DNA of 5,471 nucleotides. Origin: Candidatus Berkelbacteria bacterium. GTDB taxonomy: Bacteria > Patescibacteriota > UBA1384 > JAHJRZ01. Both the position numbers and the translations under genes were made by a program. The stretch covers positions 1 through 5,471 of the forward strand of contig JAPLVI010000092.1 of NCBI GenBank assembly GCA_026397195.1. The letters run 5' to 3'. How positions within the stretch are numbered: position 1 is the first letter of the stretch; each line of letters begins with the position of its first letter. This document shows positions 1-5,203 of this stretch, piece after piece. The notes under the pieces are model-generated. The model was not told the DNA's origin and ran no database searches. It saw nothing but the letters and a program-made list of their open reading frames with translations.

Positions 1-91
1 ATTGATCCGGGAATTTATTAAAAAATAGATAATTTTTAGTAAATAGTTCCAAACACCGTTTACCAGCAAACTGAAATCTATTGACTTCTTG

Positions 92-100
92 TGCTATAAT
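92..100 (+). promoter_or_regulatory. Extended -10 promoter before leader element copy 1
   Basis: TGC followed by a perfect TATAAT (95-100) is an extended -10 motif. The expected start of transcription is near 106-108, exactly where the repeated leader element begins. A TTGACT lies at 81-86 but only 8 nt from the -10, so it is not a usable -35; extended -10 promoters can work without one. The same promoter-element arrangement occurs at 3765 and 4782, which raises confidence. Confidence 0.65.
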
Positions 101-106
101 ATGAAC

Positions 107-133
107 AGGGGAAAAAGGAGGCGGCCAACCGCC
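107..133 (+). repeat. Leader element copy 1 (Shine-Dalgarno plus hairpin)
   Basis: The 25-nt core (107-131) matches the cores at 3781-3805 and 4797-4821 except for C instead of T at 125. It reads GGGG, five A, then GGAGG running into a hairpin: arm GGCGG (120-124), loop CCAA, arm CCGCC (129-133). The AAGGAGG is a strong Shine-Dalgarno sequence, yet no start codon follows at usable distance. Unlike the other copies there is no T-run, so this copy is not expected to terminate well and may be a degenerate or read-through version upstream of the MFS gene. Confidence 0.7.
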
Positions 134-136
134 CCA

Positions 137-165
137 TTGACAAAAAATCGATATTGTGATAGTAT
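137..165 (+). promoter_or_regulatory. Possible sigma70-type promoter for the MFS gene
   Basis: A perfect TTGACA (137-142) is followed after 17 nt by TAGTAT (160-165), with TATAAA overlapping at 163-168. It would give a 5' leader of about 130 nt before the transporter start. In DNA this AT-rich such matches arise by chance, so this is a weak call. Confidence 0.35.
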
Positions 166-304
166 AAATTCAATTAGACAATTGTTCTCTGTAGTATTAA
201 CTTAAATTTTTGAGTTTTTGCGTTCTCTATCTAAAATCGCCTATTTTTTGGCATTTTTAAGCTAAGACTCTCTTTTTCTAATTTCGAAAGGACAACTCTT
301 TTAT

Positions 305-1492
305 ATGAAGAAAAAATTAAAACGAAATATCACTCTTTTGGCATTGAATTTGATGTTTGGCAAAAATATCACTACGCCGATTATCATTCTATATTACTTA
401 TTGAATGGTTTAAATTTTGCCCAAATAGGCATTTTAACTGCCGTTGCTCAATTTACAGATGCCATTCTTGAAGTTTACGGCGGAGCGTTATCGGATATAT
501 TTGGCAAAAAAAGGCCGCTGATTTTATATTCCGCTTTGCGAATTATGTGGCTATTGATTTTGTTGTTCAGCCATTCGTTTGCCGGCTTTGCGGTCGCCAG
601 TTTATTTTATGGGATTGCTTTGGGGATTGGCCAAGGTACGCAACATGCGATGCTCTTTGATACCTTGAAAGCATTAAAAAGAGAGGGAGAACATAAAAAG
701 TTTAGAGGAAGATTACAATTTATAACTAAAACCTTTAATGCCTTGTCAATTTTGGCTATACCAGTTTTATATACCCTTAATGTAAAATTACCCTTTCTCA
801 TCGGATTTATATTCTATTTGATAGCATTCATTATCGCTTTATTTTTTCAAGAACCCATTCCTATTAAAAAGACTAAAAAGAATCTGGCAACACTCAATAA
901 AAAAGTTATTAATGGGTTCAAAGAAGTTATTTTTTCCAAAAAAATCTTATTTATTGCCATTTTGCAGGCGATCTTACTTGGGTTTATTTTAGTCAGCTTC
1001 GATTACTTTCAGCCATTATTAAAAATCACCGGCTTATCGATAGCCCTCTTTGGCTTAGTTTATACCCTTGCCAGATTCATTGAAGGACTGGGAGGGGAAA
1101 TCGTTCATCGTTTAGAAAAAGTTTTTTCCAACAAAAAATTATTGATAACGGGCATTTTATTTATAATCTTGTCATTCATCAGTTTCTTTATAGGCAAGAA
1201 TTGGTTAATAATTTTTGCCATCTTACTTATTAGTTTTAGCGACGGATTTATTGATGTTGTTTTGGGCGATATGTTGAATATCAATATCAGTTCAGAGAAT
1301 CGTACGACCATAATGTCGATTGCGACTTTTTTACAAGGAATATTTACTGCCATTCTTGCCTATTTTGTCGGATTGCTGGCGGATAAAGTCGGAGTAATAT
1401 CTATTTTCGCCTATATCTTGGGAGTTTTCATTTTTTTGATTATTATTTTAGCTTTGGTTTTTCGCCAGAAAATTAGTGTGCATCAAAAATAA
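305..1492 (+). CDS. Major facilitator superfamily (MFS) transporter, probable efflux-type permease
   Basis: This is a 395-residue membrane protein, the usual MFS length, rich in Ile, Leu and Phe. Hydrophobic segments are spread over two halves separated by a Lys-rich loop around residues 184-205 (IPIKKTKKN), as in the 6+6 MFS fold. Motif A is clear between helices 2 and 3 (GGALSDIFGKKRP, residues 59-71), with a weaker counterpart in the second half (GLLADKVG, 356-363). GTQHAMLFDTLK (111-122) and the ENRTT-containing stretch (331-335) resemble those of drug/proton antiporter-like MFS members. The start at 305 is preceded by AAAGGA (287-292), spaced 12 nt, somewhat long. It lies upstream of a restriction-modification operon but is separated by 76 nt and probably transcribed independently. 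The substrate cannot be told from sequence; export of a drug, metabolite or peptide is inference. Confidence 0.88.
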   Translation: MKKKLKRNITLLALNLMFGKNITTPIIILYYLLNGLNFAQIGILTAVAQFTDAILEVYGGALSDIFGKKRPLILYSALRIMWLLILLFSHSFAGFAVASLFYGIALGIGQGTQHAMLFDTLKALKREGEHKKFRGRLQFITKTFNALSILAIPVLYTLNVKLPFLIGFIFYLIAFIIALFFQEPIPIKKTKKNLATLNKKVINGFKEVIFSKKILFIAILQAILLGFILVSFDYFQPLLKITGLSIALFGLVYTLARFIEGLGGEIVHRLEKVFSNKKLLITGILFIILSFISFFIGKNWLIIFAILLISFSDGFIDVVLGDMLNINISSENRTTIMSIATFLQGIFTAILAYFVGLLADKVGVISIFAYILGVFIFLIIILALVFRQKISVHQK

Positions 1493-1568
1493 AGCAAAAA
1501 ATCAATTTTTAGGGAAGGTGGGATTTTGGACTTGTTTTTGTTATGATAGAAGGTAAAATTAAGTAGCA

Positions 1569-2762
1569 ATGCAATTACAAATAGCAAAACAAAAAAATTT
1601 GACAACCCATGTAAATGGAACAAATTTAGCCTTCGCCGGTGTTAGGGAATATGAAAGAACTAAACATGTTCATCGTTTGCATCCTTATCTGGGTAAATTT
1701 ATTCCACAGCTCGTCGAAGTTTTTTTGAATGAGTATTTCAAAAAAGGAGATTACATTCTTGATCCTTTTATGGGCTCGGGAACGACTTTAATTGAAGCTA
1801 ATATGTTAGGGATGCATTCCGCCGGGGTAGAAATATCTCAATTTAATTGTTTAATCGCGGAAACAAAAACAAAACAATACAATTTGGATTTGGCTGAAAG
1901 GGAAATAAAAGACATCTTATTTAAAACGAGAGAATACAGTAATTGGCTTGTTCAAGGAAAACGACAACTCACTTTTCTTGATAATTCATATAAAAAATTA
2001 AAGACTAATAGCGAATATTTGAATACTTGGCTTTCTGACAAGGCTTTGCAGGAAATACTTTTTTATAAAAACGAAATAGATAAATACGAAAATAAAGATC
2101 TTTTAAAAATAATTTTAAGCAGAGCAACGCGAAGCGCTAGACTAATCACTCATTATGATCTTGCTCGTCCCAAGAATCCAATCAGGGAGAAATACTGGTG
2201 TATTAAACATAGAAGATATTGCCAGCCGATTGATGAAGCAATGAAATTTATTTATCGTTATAGTTGGGATACCTTAAGGCGAATAAAAGAATTTGATAAT
2301 TTAAGAACTGAGGCAAAAATTAAAGTAATTCAAGGAGATTCAAGATACTTGGATTTCAAAGATATTAAAGAATACAAAGGAGGAAAATTCGATGGAATTT
2401 TTACCTCGCCACCTTATGTTGGTTTGATTGATTACCACGATCAACATAAATATGCTTATGAACTCTTCGGTTATAAAGATAATTCAGATAAAGAGATTGG
2501 GCCAGCATCTAACGGTAGAAGCATATCGGCAAAAGAAGCCTATAAAAAAGGCATTATTAACGTGTTCCAAAATATGAATAGATTCTTGAAACCAAAGGCA
2601 AAAATATTTGTAGTGGTAAATGATCGTGATAACATATATCCAGAAATTGCGAAAAAATGTAATTATAAAATCAAAAAAGTTTTTCACAGGCCGGTGTTAA
2701 TGAGGACTGAGCGTGATAATGCAAAATTCTCAGAAAGTATATATTATTTTGAAAGGAGATAA
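1569..2762 (+). CDS. SPPY-type (alpha-like) DNA methyltransferase of a type II restriction-modification system
   Basis: This 397-residue protein should transfer a methyl group from S-adenosylmethionine to an exocyclic amino group in DNA. Visible motifs are LHPYLGKFIPQL (37-48), common near the N-terminus of this class; the AdoMet-binding motif DPFMGSGTT (65-73) with acidic VEIS (87-90); GDSRYL (256-261); and the catalytic motif TSPPY (279-283). SPPY most often marks N4-cytosine enzymes, though N6-adenine enzymes also use it. About 200 residues separate AdoMet and catalytic motifs, placing the presumed target-recognition region between them (alpha order). The start at 1569 is bounded by an in-frame TAA at 1560-1562; its ribosome site is weak (GAAGG near 1548). 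The final codons contain the AAAGGAG that serves the endonuclease gene, so the two are co-translated. No key motif is missing, so it is probably active. Confidence 0.9.
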   Translation: MQLQIAKQKNLTTHVNGTNLAFAGVREYERTKHVHRLHPYLGKFIPQLVEVFLNEYFKKGDYILDPFMGSGTTLIEANMLGMHSAGVEISQFNCLIAETKTKQYNLDLAEREIKDILFKTREYSNWLVQGKRQLTFLDNSYKKLKTNSEYLNTWLSDKALQEILFYKNEIDKYENKDLLKIILSRATRSARLITHYDLARPKNPIREKYWCIKHRRYCQPIDEAMKFIYRYSWDTLRRIKEFDNLRTEAKIKVIQGDSRYLDFKDIKEYKGGKFDGIFTSPPYVGLIDYHDQHKYAYELFGYKDNSDKEIGPASNGRSISAKEAYKKGIINVFQNMNRFLKPKAKIFVVVNDRDNIYPEIAKKCNYKIKKVFHRPVLMRTERDNAKFSESIYYFERR

Positions 2763-2763
2763 A

Positions 2764-3545
2764 ATGCCTTTTACAAAGGAACAGAAATCAGAGGCGATAG
2801 CAATAATTAAAAATGCAATTATTGAAAAAATTGATAAATATCGACTAGTTGGTGATATAAAACCATTCCATGAAAGGCTTTTCTCGAAAAAAAGGATTAG
2901 AGAGACATCTTTTTTCCATTCATGCAGTACCACACTTGGGGTGACTCTATTTCAGAATATTGCTTATTTGATTTCAAAAGGTAACAGAAAATTTAAGAAT
3001 GCAGAAAAACAATTCAAGGTATCCGGTGAATTTAGTAATAAAGCAAAAACTCTTATTGAGGATATAATTTATGATTTAGGCAGGAAGAAAAAGGATACAA
3101 AAAAAAGAAATCCTGATATTGAAAAGGAGATTAAGGCAATTTTAAAGGTCTCCCGCGGGGGAAAGGAATCTACACAAATAGCAGATTTATTTTTGACGGA
3201 TGATAAAAATGAAGAAATTTATATCGAAATCAAAACTACAAAACCGAATAAAGGAGAAGTAGAAAAAGCCAAGAGAACACTTCTAAAGATTGTTGCGCTG
3301 GGAAATAAACCGGTGAAGTTTTTGTTGGTATGGCGTACAATCCTTATGAGCCTGAAGATTATTCATGGCCCCTTCCTAAGAATTATCTAAAAGAAGGTGA
3401 AGATTTATTAGTTGGCAAGCAATTCTGGGATTTTTTGGGCGAAGAAGGAACATATAAAGAACTATTACAAATCTTCGAAGAGGTAGGTGTAGAATTAAAA
3501 CCCATACTAGAGAAGAAAGTTGATTCATTGGAAAAAATAATATGA
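2764..3545 (+). pseudogene. TdeIII-family type II restriction endonuclease, interrupted by a frameshift
   Basis: Two overlapping frames (2764-3390 and 3309-3545) together encode one protein of about 260 residues. The first part begins MPFTKEQKSE at 2764, one base after the methyltransferase stop, with AAAGGAG 5 nt upstream; an earlier ATG at 2713 lies inside the methyltransferase and is less likely. FHSCSTTLG (about residues 51-59) and a PD-(D/E)xK-like site (D141, E155-I-K157, followed by TTKPNK) are visible. The second frame supplies the family's characteristic C-terminus: MAYNPYEPEDYSWPL, then QFWDFLGEEGTYKELLQIFEEVGVELKP. I recognise the arrangement from TdeIII-family enzymes, where a hydrophobic strand leads straight into YNPYEP, so one base appears missing. 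The upstream frame alone ends in an unrelated tail (WRTILMSLK). The nuclease core is intact but the C-terminal part is lost unless there is recoding or a sequence error. Confidence 0.8.
3319..3330 (+). other. Frameshift site in the restriction endonuclease gene
   Basis: The upstream frame reads K-F-L-L-V and then departs from the family pattern at TGG (3331). The frame needed for MAYNPYEP is reached by moving back one base (-1). A run of five T (3319-3323) is the obvious place for a lost base: a sixth T would give K-F-F-V-G-M-A-Y-N-P-Y-E-P. Restoring an A in front of the ATG at 3330 would also work. The zero-frame codons here (AAG TTT TTG) are not a standard X-XXY-YYZ slippery heptamer, so programmed frameshifting is not favoured. 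Confidence 0.7.
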
Positions 3546-3724
3546 ACAAAATCCTTACCCAAAAAATGATTAAAAAATTCTACAAAGAATTCGCAGGGCA
3601 AAATGATTTAAAGACAGGCAAAGAAGATTTTAGAAAATTCTTGTTATTTCTGGAAATCGACTTTTATGATTGGGTGCAAGAAAATCTCAGATTTTATTTT
3701 AAGGAAAAATACACTCTTAAATGA
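3542..3724 (+). CDS. Small hypothetical protein coupled to the restriction endonuclease
   Basis: The 60-residue product starts at the ATG that overlaps the endonuclease stop (ATGA at 3542-3545), so it is probably translated by coupling as the third gene of the restriction-modification operon. It is basic and aromatic, Lys-rich at the start (MNKILTQKMIKKFYKEF) with a C-terminal half rich in Phe, Tyr and Trp (FLLFLEIDFYDWV). It looks helical and soluble, with no signal peptide, Cys pairs or recognisable helix-turn-helix. I do not recognise a family. Being downstream of the nuclease, it is not placed like a typical controller (C) protein. Position suggests a nuclease accessory or inhibitor, but that is a guess. 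Confidence 0.65.
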   Translation: MNKILTQKMIKKFYKEFAGQNDLKTGKEDFRKFLLFLEIDFYDWVQENLRFYFKEKYTLK

Positions 3725-3764
3725 ATCTTCATAGAAGAAGTTGATAATTGACACTCTGAAAATA

Positions 3765-3773
3765 TGGTATAAT
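3765..3773 (+). promoter_or_regulatory. Extended -10 promoter before leader element copy 2
   Basis: TGG precedes a perfect TATAAT (3768-3773). TTGACA at 3748-3753 is only 14 nt away and TTGATA at 3741-3746 is 21 nt away, so neither -35 is ideally spaced and the extended -10 probably carries the promoter. Transcription is expected to begin around 3780, at the start of the repeated leader element, and could continue into the collagen-like gene. Confidence 0.7.
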
Positions 3774-3774
3774 A

Positions 3775-3813
3775 AATTCAAGGGGAAAAAGGAGGCGGTC
3801 AACCGCTTTTTTT
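3775..3813 (+). repeat. Leader element copy 2 with terminator-like hairpin
   Basis: Positions 3775-3805 are identical over 31 nt to 4791-4821. A strong AAGGAGG (within 3786-3795) enters a stem: AGGCGG (3793-3798), loop TCAA, CCGCTT (3803-3808, with one G-U pair), and the stem runs into seven T (3807-3813). Stem plus T-run is the layout of an intrinsic terminator, and transcription would start only about 25 nt upstream. The predicted product is an RNA of about 35 nt, or a leader controlling read-through into the gene at 3850. Confidence 0.75.
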
Positions 3814-3849
3814 GTATGAAATCAAGCCAAAGTCAGGGAATACGAAAAA

Positions 3850-4512
3850 ATGTCAATCTTATTTGGCTCACCTACATCAGTAATTGCAGATATTTCTACA
3901 TCAGGAAAACAACTTGATGTAGCCCACCTTTCAGCAGAAGCCGTTTCGCAGGAATATAGCGACATTTGGCAGGCTATCCATAATTTGCAAGAGAGGGTAG
4001 CAGTTTTACGGGATAAGGTTATAACTATGCAGAGCCAGATAGCATTTTTACGGGATAAGGTTCAAACTGTGCGGGGCGCGATAGTAATTTTACGGGATAA
4101 AGTAAATTCTGTACAAACTGAGATAGCTAGTTTATGGACGGCTATAGGAGAGATAGAGTTAACACCGGGCCCAGCCGGTCCGCAAGGTCCAGAAGGTCCC
4201 CAAGGCCTTAAGGGTGATAAAGGCGACCAGGGACTGCAGGGTCTCCAGGGTCTCCAAGGGATACAGGGTCTCCAAGGGATACCCGGACTTAAAGGTGATA
4301 CAGGCGCTACAGGAGCCACAGGAGCCACTGGTCCACAAGGGCCGCAGGGTCCAGCAGTTCATACGTCTGCTGTATGTACATTCGGTACTAATGCTTGTAG
4401 TTGCGCAGTAAAAACTATAGTTAAAGTATATGGACCATGTACAGTCACTTCAGATACAGGATCATGTTCTAGTGATAGTGGTTGGCTAAATTGTTGCGTT
4501 TGTGCGCCCTAA
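3850..4512 (+). CDS. Collagen-like protein with coiled-coil stalk and Cys-rich C-terminal tail
   Basis: This 220-residue protein has four parts. Residues 1-36 are a non-hydrophobic N-terminus with no signal peptide or anchor. Residues 37-104 are a predicted coiled coil containing three 14-residue (two-heptad) repeats (51-64, 65-78, 79-92), each with LRDKV; this probably trimerises the chain. Residues 107-169 are 21 uninterrupted Gly-X-Y triplets (GPQ, GLQ, GDK, GAT). Residues 171-220 hold eight cysteines (176, 183, 185, 197, 206, 215, 216, 218), likely a small disulfide-stabilised domain. The likely role is a thin trimeric fibre for surface attachment, or a phage-like tail fibre; the absence of a signal sequence favours the latter or an unusual export route. 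In-frame TGA at 3817 limits upstream extension, and the ribosome site is weak (AGGGA, 3835-3839). It is flanked by leader copy 2 and a strong terminator, so it is probably monocistronic. Confidence 0.85.
   Translation: MSILFGSPTSVIADISTSGKQLDVAHLSAEAVSQEYSDIWQAIHNLQERVAVLRDKVITMQSQIAFLRDKVQTVRGAIVILRDKVNSVQTEIASLWTAIGEIELTPGPAGPQGPEGPQGLKGDKGDQGLQGLQGLQGIQGLQGIPGLKGDTGATGATGATGPQGPQGPAVHTSAVCTFGTNACSCAVKTIVKVYGPCTVTSDTGSCSSDSGWLNCCVCAP
4000..4125 (+). repeat. Three 42-bp tandem repeats encoding the coiled-coil stalk
   Basis: Three units (4000-4041, 4042-4083, 4084-4125) share a conserved TTTTACGGGATAA block encoding LRDK, while the rest of each unit has diverged. Each unit encodes 14 residues, which is exactly two heptads, so duplication lengthens the stalk without breaking the coiled-coil register. 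Confidence 0.8.
4247..4282 (+). repeat. Perfect 18-bp tandem duplication within the Gly-X-Y region
   Basis: Positions 4247-4264 and 4265-4282 are identical, both reading AGGGTCTCCAAGGGATAC. They sit in the [15 protein letters not shown] part of the collagen-like domain. The exact identity at DNA level, third positions included, indicates a recent duplication and suggests the number of triplets may vary between strains. Confidence 0.75.
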
Positions 4513-4526
4513 TTAGATAAATGATT

Positions 4527-4556
4527 AGTGAAGCTCCACGTGGAGCTTCACTTTTT
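4527..4556 (+). terminator. Intrinsic terminator after the collagen-like gene
   Basis: A perfect 26-bp palindrome (arms 4527-4539 and 4540-4552) centred on CACGTG is followed by five T (4552-4556). It starts 14 nt after the stop codon of the collagen-like gene. In RNA the centre would open to a small loop, leaving a strong stem of about 11 pairs. A perfect palindrome could also bind a dimeric protein. Confidence 0.85.
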
Positions 4557-4575
4557 AGGAACCCACGGTTCCTAA
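4555..4575. repeat. Hairpin 2 of the cluster: 9-bp inverted repeat, loop CAC
   Basis: TTAGGAACC (4555-4563) and GGTTCCTAA (4567-4575) are perfect complements around a 3-nt CAC. It abuts the terminator directly, sharing two bases of its T-run. There is no T-run behind it, so it is not a second terminator. Confidence 0.8.
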
Positions 4576-4576
4576 C

Positions 4577-4593
4577 CCCCGCCTGCGGCGGGG
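4577..4593. repeat. Hairpin 3 of the cluster: GC-rich 7-bp inverted repeat
   Basis: CCCCGCC (4577-4583) and GGCGGGG (4587-4593) are perfect complements around TGC. The stem is entirely G and C inside a strongly AT-rich genome segment, so it stands out. Confidence 0.8.
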
Positions 4594-4605
4594 TGTTCTC
4601 CTCCA

Positions 4606-4627
4606 CGGGAAAACTCACGTTTTCCCG
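4606..4627. repeat. Hairpin 4 of the cluster: 9-bp inverted repeat, loop TCAC
   Basis: CGGGAAAAC (4606-4614) and GTTTTCCCG (4619-4627) are perfect complements around TCAC. As in hairpins 1 and 2, the centre reads CACG (4616-4619). Confidence 0.8.
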
Positions 4628-4639
4628 ATCCCTTTCCTA

Positions 4640-4692
4640 CAATTCGCATTCATCCATCCCGACGTAACATCGGGGTGGCTTTCTGCGAATTG
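4640..4692. repeat. Hairpin 5 of the cluster: nested double inverted repeat
   Basis: The outer arms CAATTCGCA (4640-4648) and TGCGAATTG (4684-4692) are perfect 9-bp complements. Inside lie CCATCCCGA (4654-4662) and TCGGGGTGG (4670-4678), which pair over nine positions with one T-G wobble. The short linkers (5 nt on each side) make a two-part stem with an internal loop. The wobble works only in RNA when the + strand is transcribed, a weak hint that the + strand RNA is the functional form. Confidence 0.75.
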
Positions 4693-4781
4693 AGTAAATG
4701 GATAAAAGAAACAATTGGGGACGGTTCTATCTCGACAAGCTCGATACAGGTTTTTTGAACCATATTTTTTCTAAAATTTAT

Positions 4782-4789
4782 GCTATAAT
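4782..4789 (+). promoter_or_regulatory. Extended -10 promoter before leader element copy 3
   Basis: The run T-G-C-TATAAT spans 4781-4789 and is the third extended -10 motif in front of a leader element. TTGAAC at 4755-4760 is 23 nt upstream of the -10, too far for a -35. Transcription would start close to 4796. Confidence 0.65.
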
Positions 4790-4790
4790 G

Positions 4791-4829
4791 AATTCAAGGG
4801 GAAAAAGGAGGCGGTCAACCGTCTTTTTT
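4791..4829 (+). repeat. Leader element copy 3 with terminator-like hairpin
   Basis: The first 31 nt are identical to copy 2. The stem is AGGCGG (4809-4814), loop TCAA, CCGTCT (4819-4824), followed by a T-run (4824-4829). Compared with copy 2 the right arm has TC where copy 2 has CT, yet both pair with the two G of the left arm (one Watson-Crick, one wobble), so pairing is kept despite the change. No gene starts within 370 nt, so this copy seems to be a stand-alone tiny transcription unit. Confidence 0.75.
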
Positions 4830-4830
4830 G

Positions 4831-5074
4831 TGTAAAATTAAACTACGACACAGATTATTATGGGTAATGCAAAGATTCAATAGAGTGGTATAATCGCCGA
4901 AAAACATAATAAAATATTAGTTAATTCAGTAAAATTTCTTTAAACCCTCTTTTACTCTATAATAGTTTGAAAATGTCAAAAAATAGAACCTCAATTTTAT
5001 TATGTCTTCCTAATAAATATGTAATATTATAATAGCGCTGGACGGAGAGGGACTTTTTTAAAATTGATGCCCCC
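4831..5074. other. AT-rich non-coding spacer
   Basis: No open reading frame or RNA gene is recognisable. Isolated TATAAT hexamers occur at 4889-4894 (with TGG in front, so an extended -10), 4958-4963 and 5028-5033, none with a good -35. After the last one, a short purine stretch containing GGAGAGGGA (5044-5052) leads to a T-run (5054-5059). That is loosely like the leader elements but has no hairpin. Confidence 0.5.
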
Positions 5075-5104
5075 TTGACAAGCTAGAGGGCATTTTGGTA
5101 AAAT
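5075..5104 (+). promoter_or_regulatory. Sigma70-type promoter upstream of the right-edge gene
   Basis: A perfect TTGACA (5075-5080) is separated by 18 nt from TAAAAT (5099-5104), which also has TGG in front as an extended -10. It would give a 5' leader of about 90 nt before the start at 5204. The -35 lies inside an imperfect inverted repeat, ATGCCC (5067-5072) with GGGCAT (5088-5093), which overlaps the promoter and could be an operator. Confidence 0.6.
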
Positions 5105-5203
5105 GGTCTCGCCTAGAAAATCTCGTTTGAATATGCTTTGCATAATAGTCTGTTAACATAATACAAATTAAGTTTGAAAATTAAAAATTTGGAGGAACTA
5201 TCT

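Larger units (their letters stand above)
1..304. other. Non-coding region upstream of the MFS gene
   Basis: This AT-rich stretch has no convincing gene. It contains the first extended -10 promoter (92-100), the first leader element (107-133) and a possible second promoter (137-165). The last part (170-285) is T-rich and would be 5' untranslated RNA of the transporter gene; I see no riboswitch or RNA gene in it. A short reading frame at 2-28 could be the tail of an upstream gene, but eight codons are too few to call. Confidence 0.6.

Noticed and set aside
2..28. Tail of an upstream gene (LIREFIKK then stop)
   Set aside because: Eight codons at the window edge cannot be told from chance; another frame also gives a short open run.
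1519..1547. Promoter for the methyltransferase (TATGAT at 1542-1547)
   Set aside because: The -10 is acceptable but the matching -35 position (TGGGAT) is poor and TTGGAC is too close; not supportable as a feature.
2713..2763. Earlier start (ATG 2713) for the endonuclease
   Set aside because: It lies inside the methyltransferase and lacks a ribosome site; ATG 2764 has AAAGGAG at ideal spacing and gives the expected N-terminus.
3316..3332. Programmed -1 ribosomal frameshift in the endonuclease
   Set aside because: No standard slippery heptamer in the zero frame and no obvious downstream pseudoknot; a lost base or sequence error is simpler, though not excluded.
3726..3742. Small inverted repeat TCTTC/GAAGA after the restriction operon as a terminator
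   Set aside because: Only 5 bp, AT-rich and without a T-run.
3816..3917. 33-codon frame starting at ATG 3816, right after leader element copy 2
   Set aside because: It could be a leader peptide, but the Shine-Dalgarno sequence is over 20 nt upstream with a hairpin between, the sequence has no recognisable feature, and most of it overlaps the collagen-like gene in another frame.
4062..4411. Open frames on both strands across the collagen-like gene (4062-4328 and 4159-4362 on -, 4214-4411 on +)
   Set aside because: They are by-products of the Gly-X-Y repeat, which keeps other frames free of stops; their products are low-complexity Pro/Trp/Leu/Ser strings, and the 3850 frame has the coherent domain structure.
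4527..4692. CRISPR array or insertion-sequence ends
   Set aside because: The hairpins differ in sequence and spacing, there are no repeated direct repeats with spacers, and no transposase or cas gene is in the window.
4714..4761. GGTTC...GAACC and TCGA...TCGA inverted matches between the hairpin cluster and promoter 3
   Set aside because: Arms of 4-5 bp with a long loop are expected by chance.
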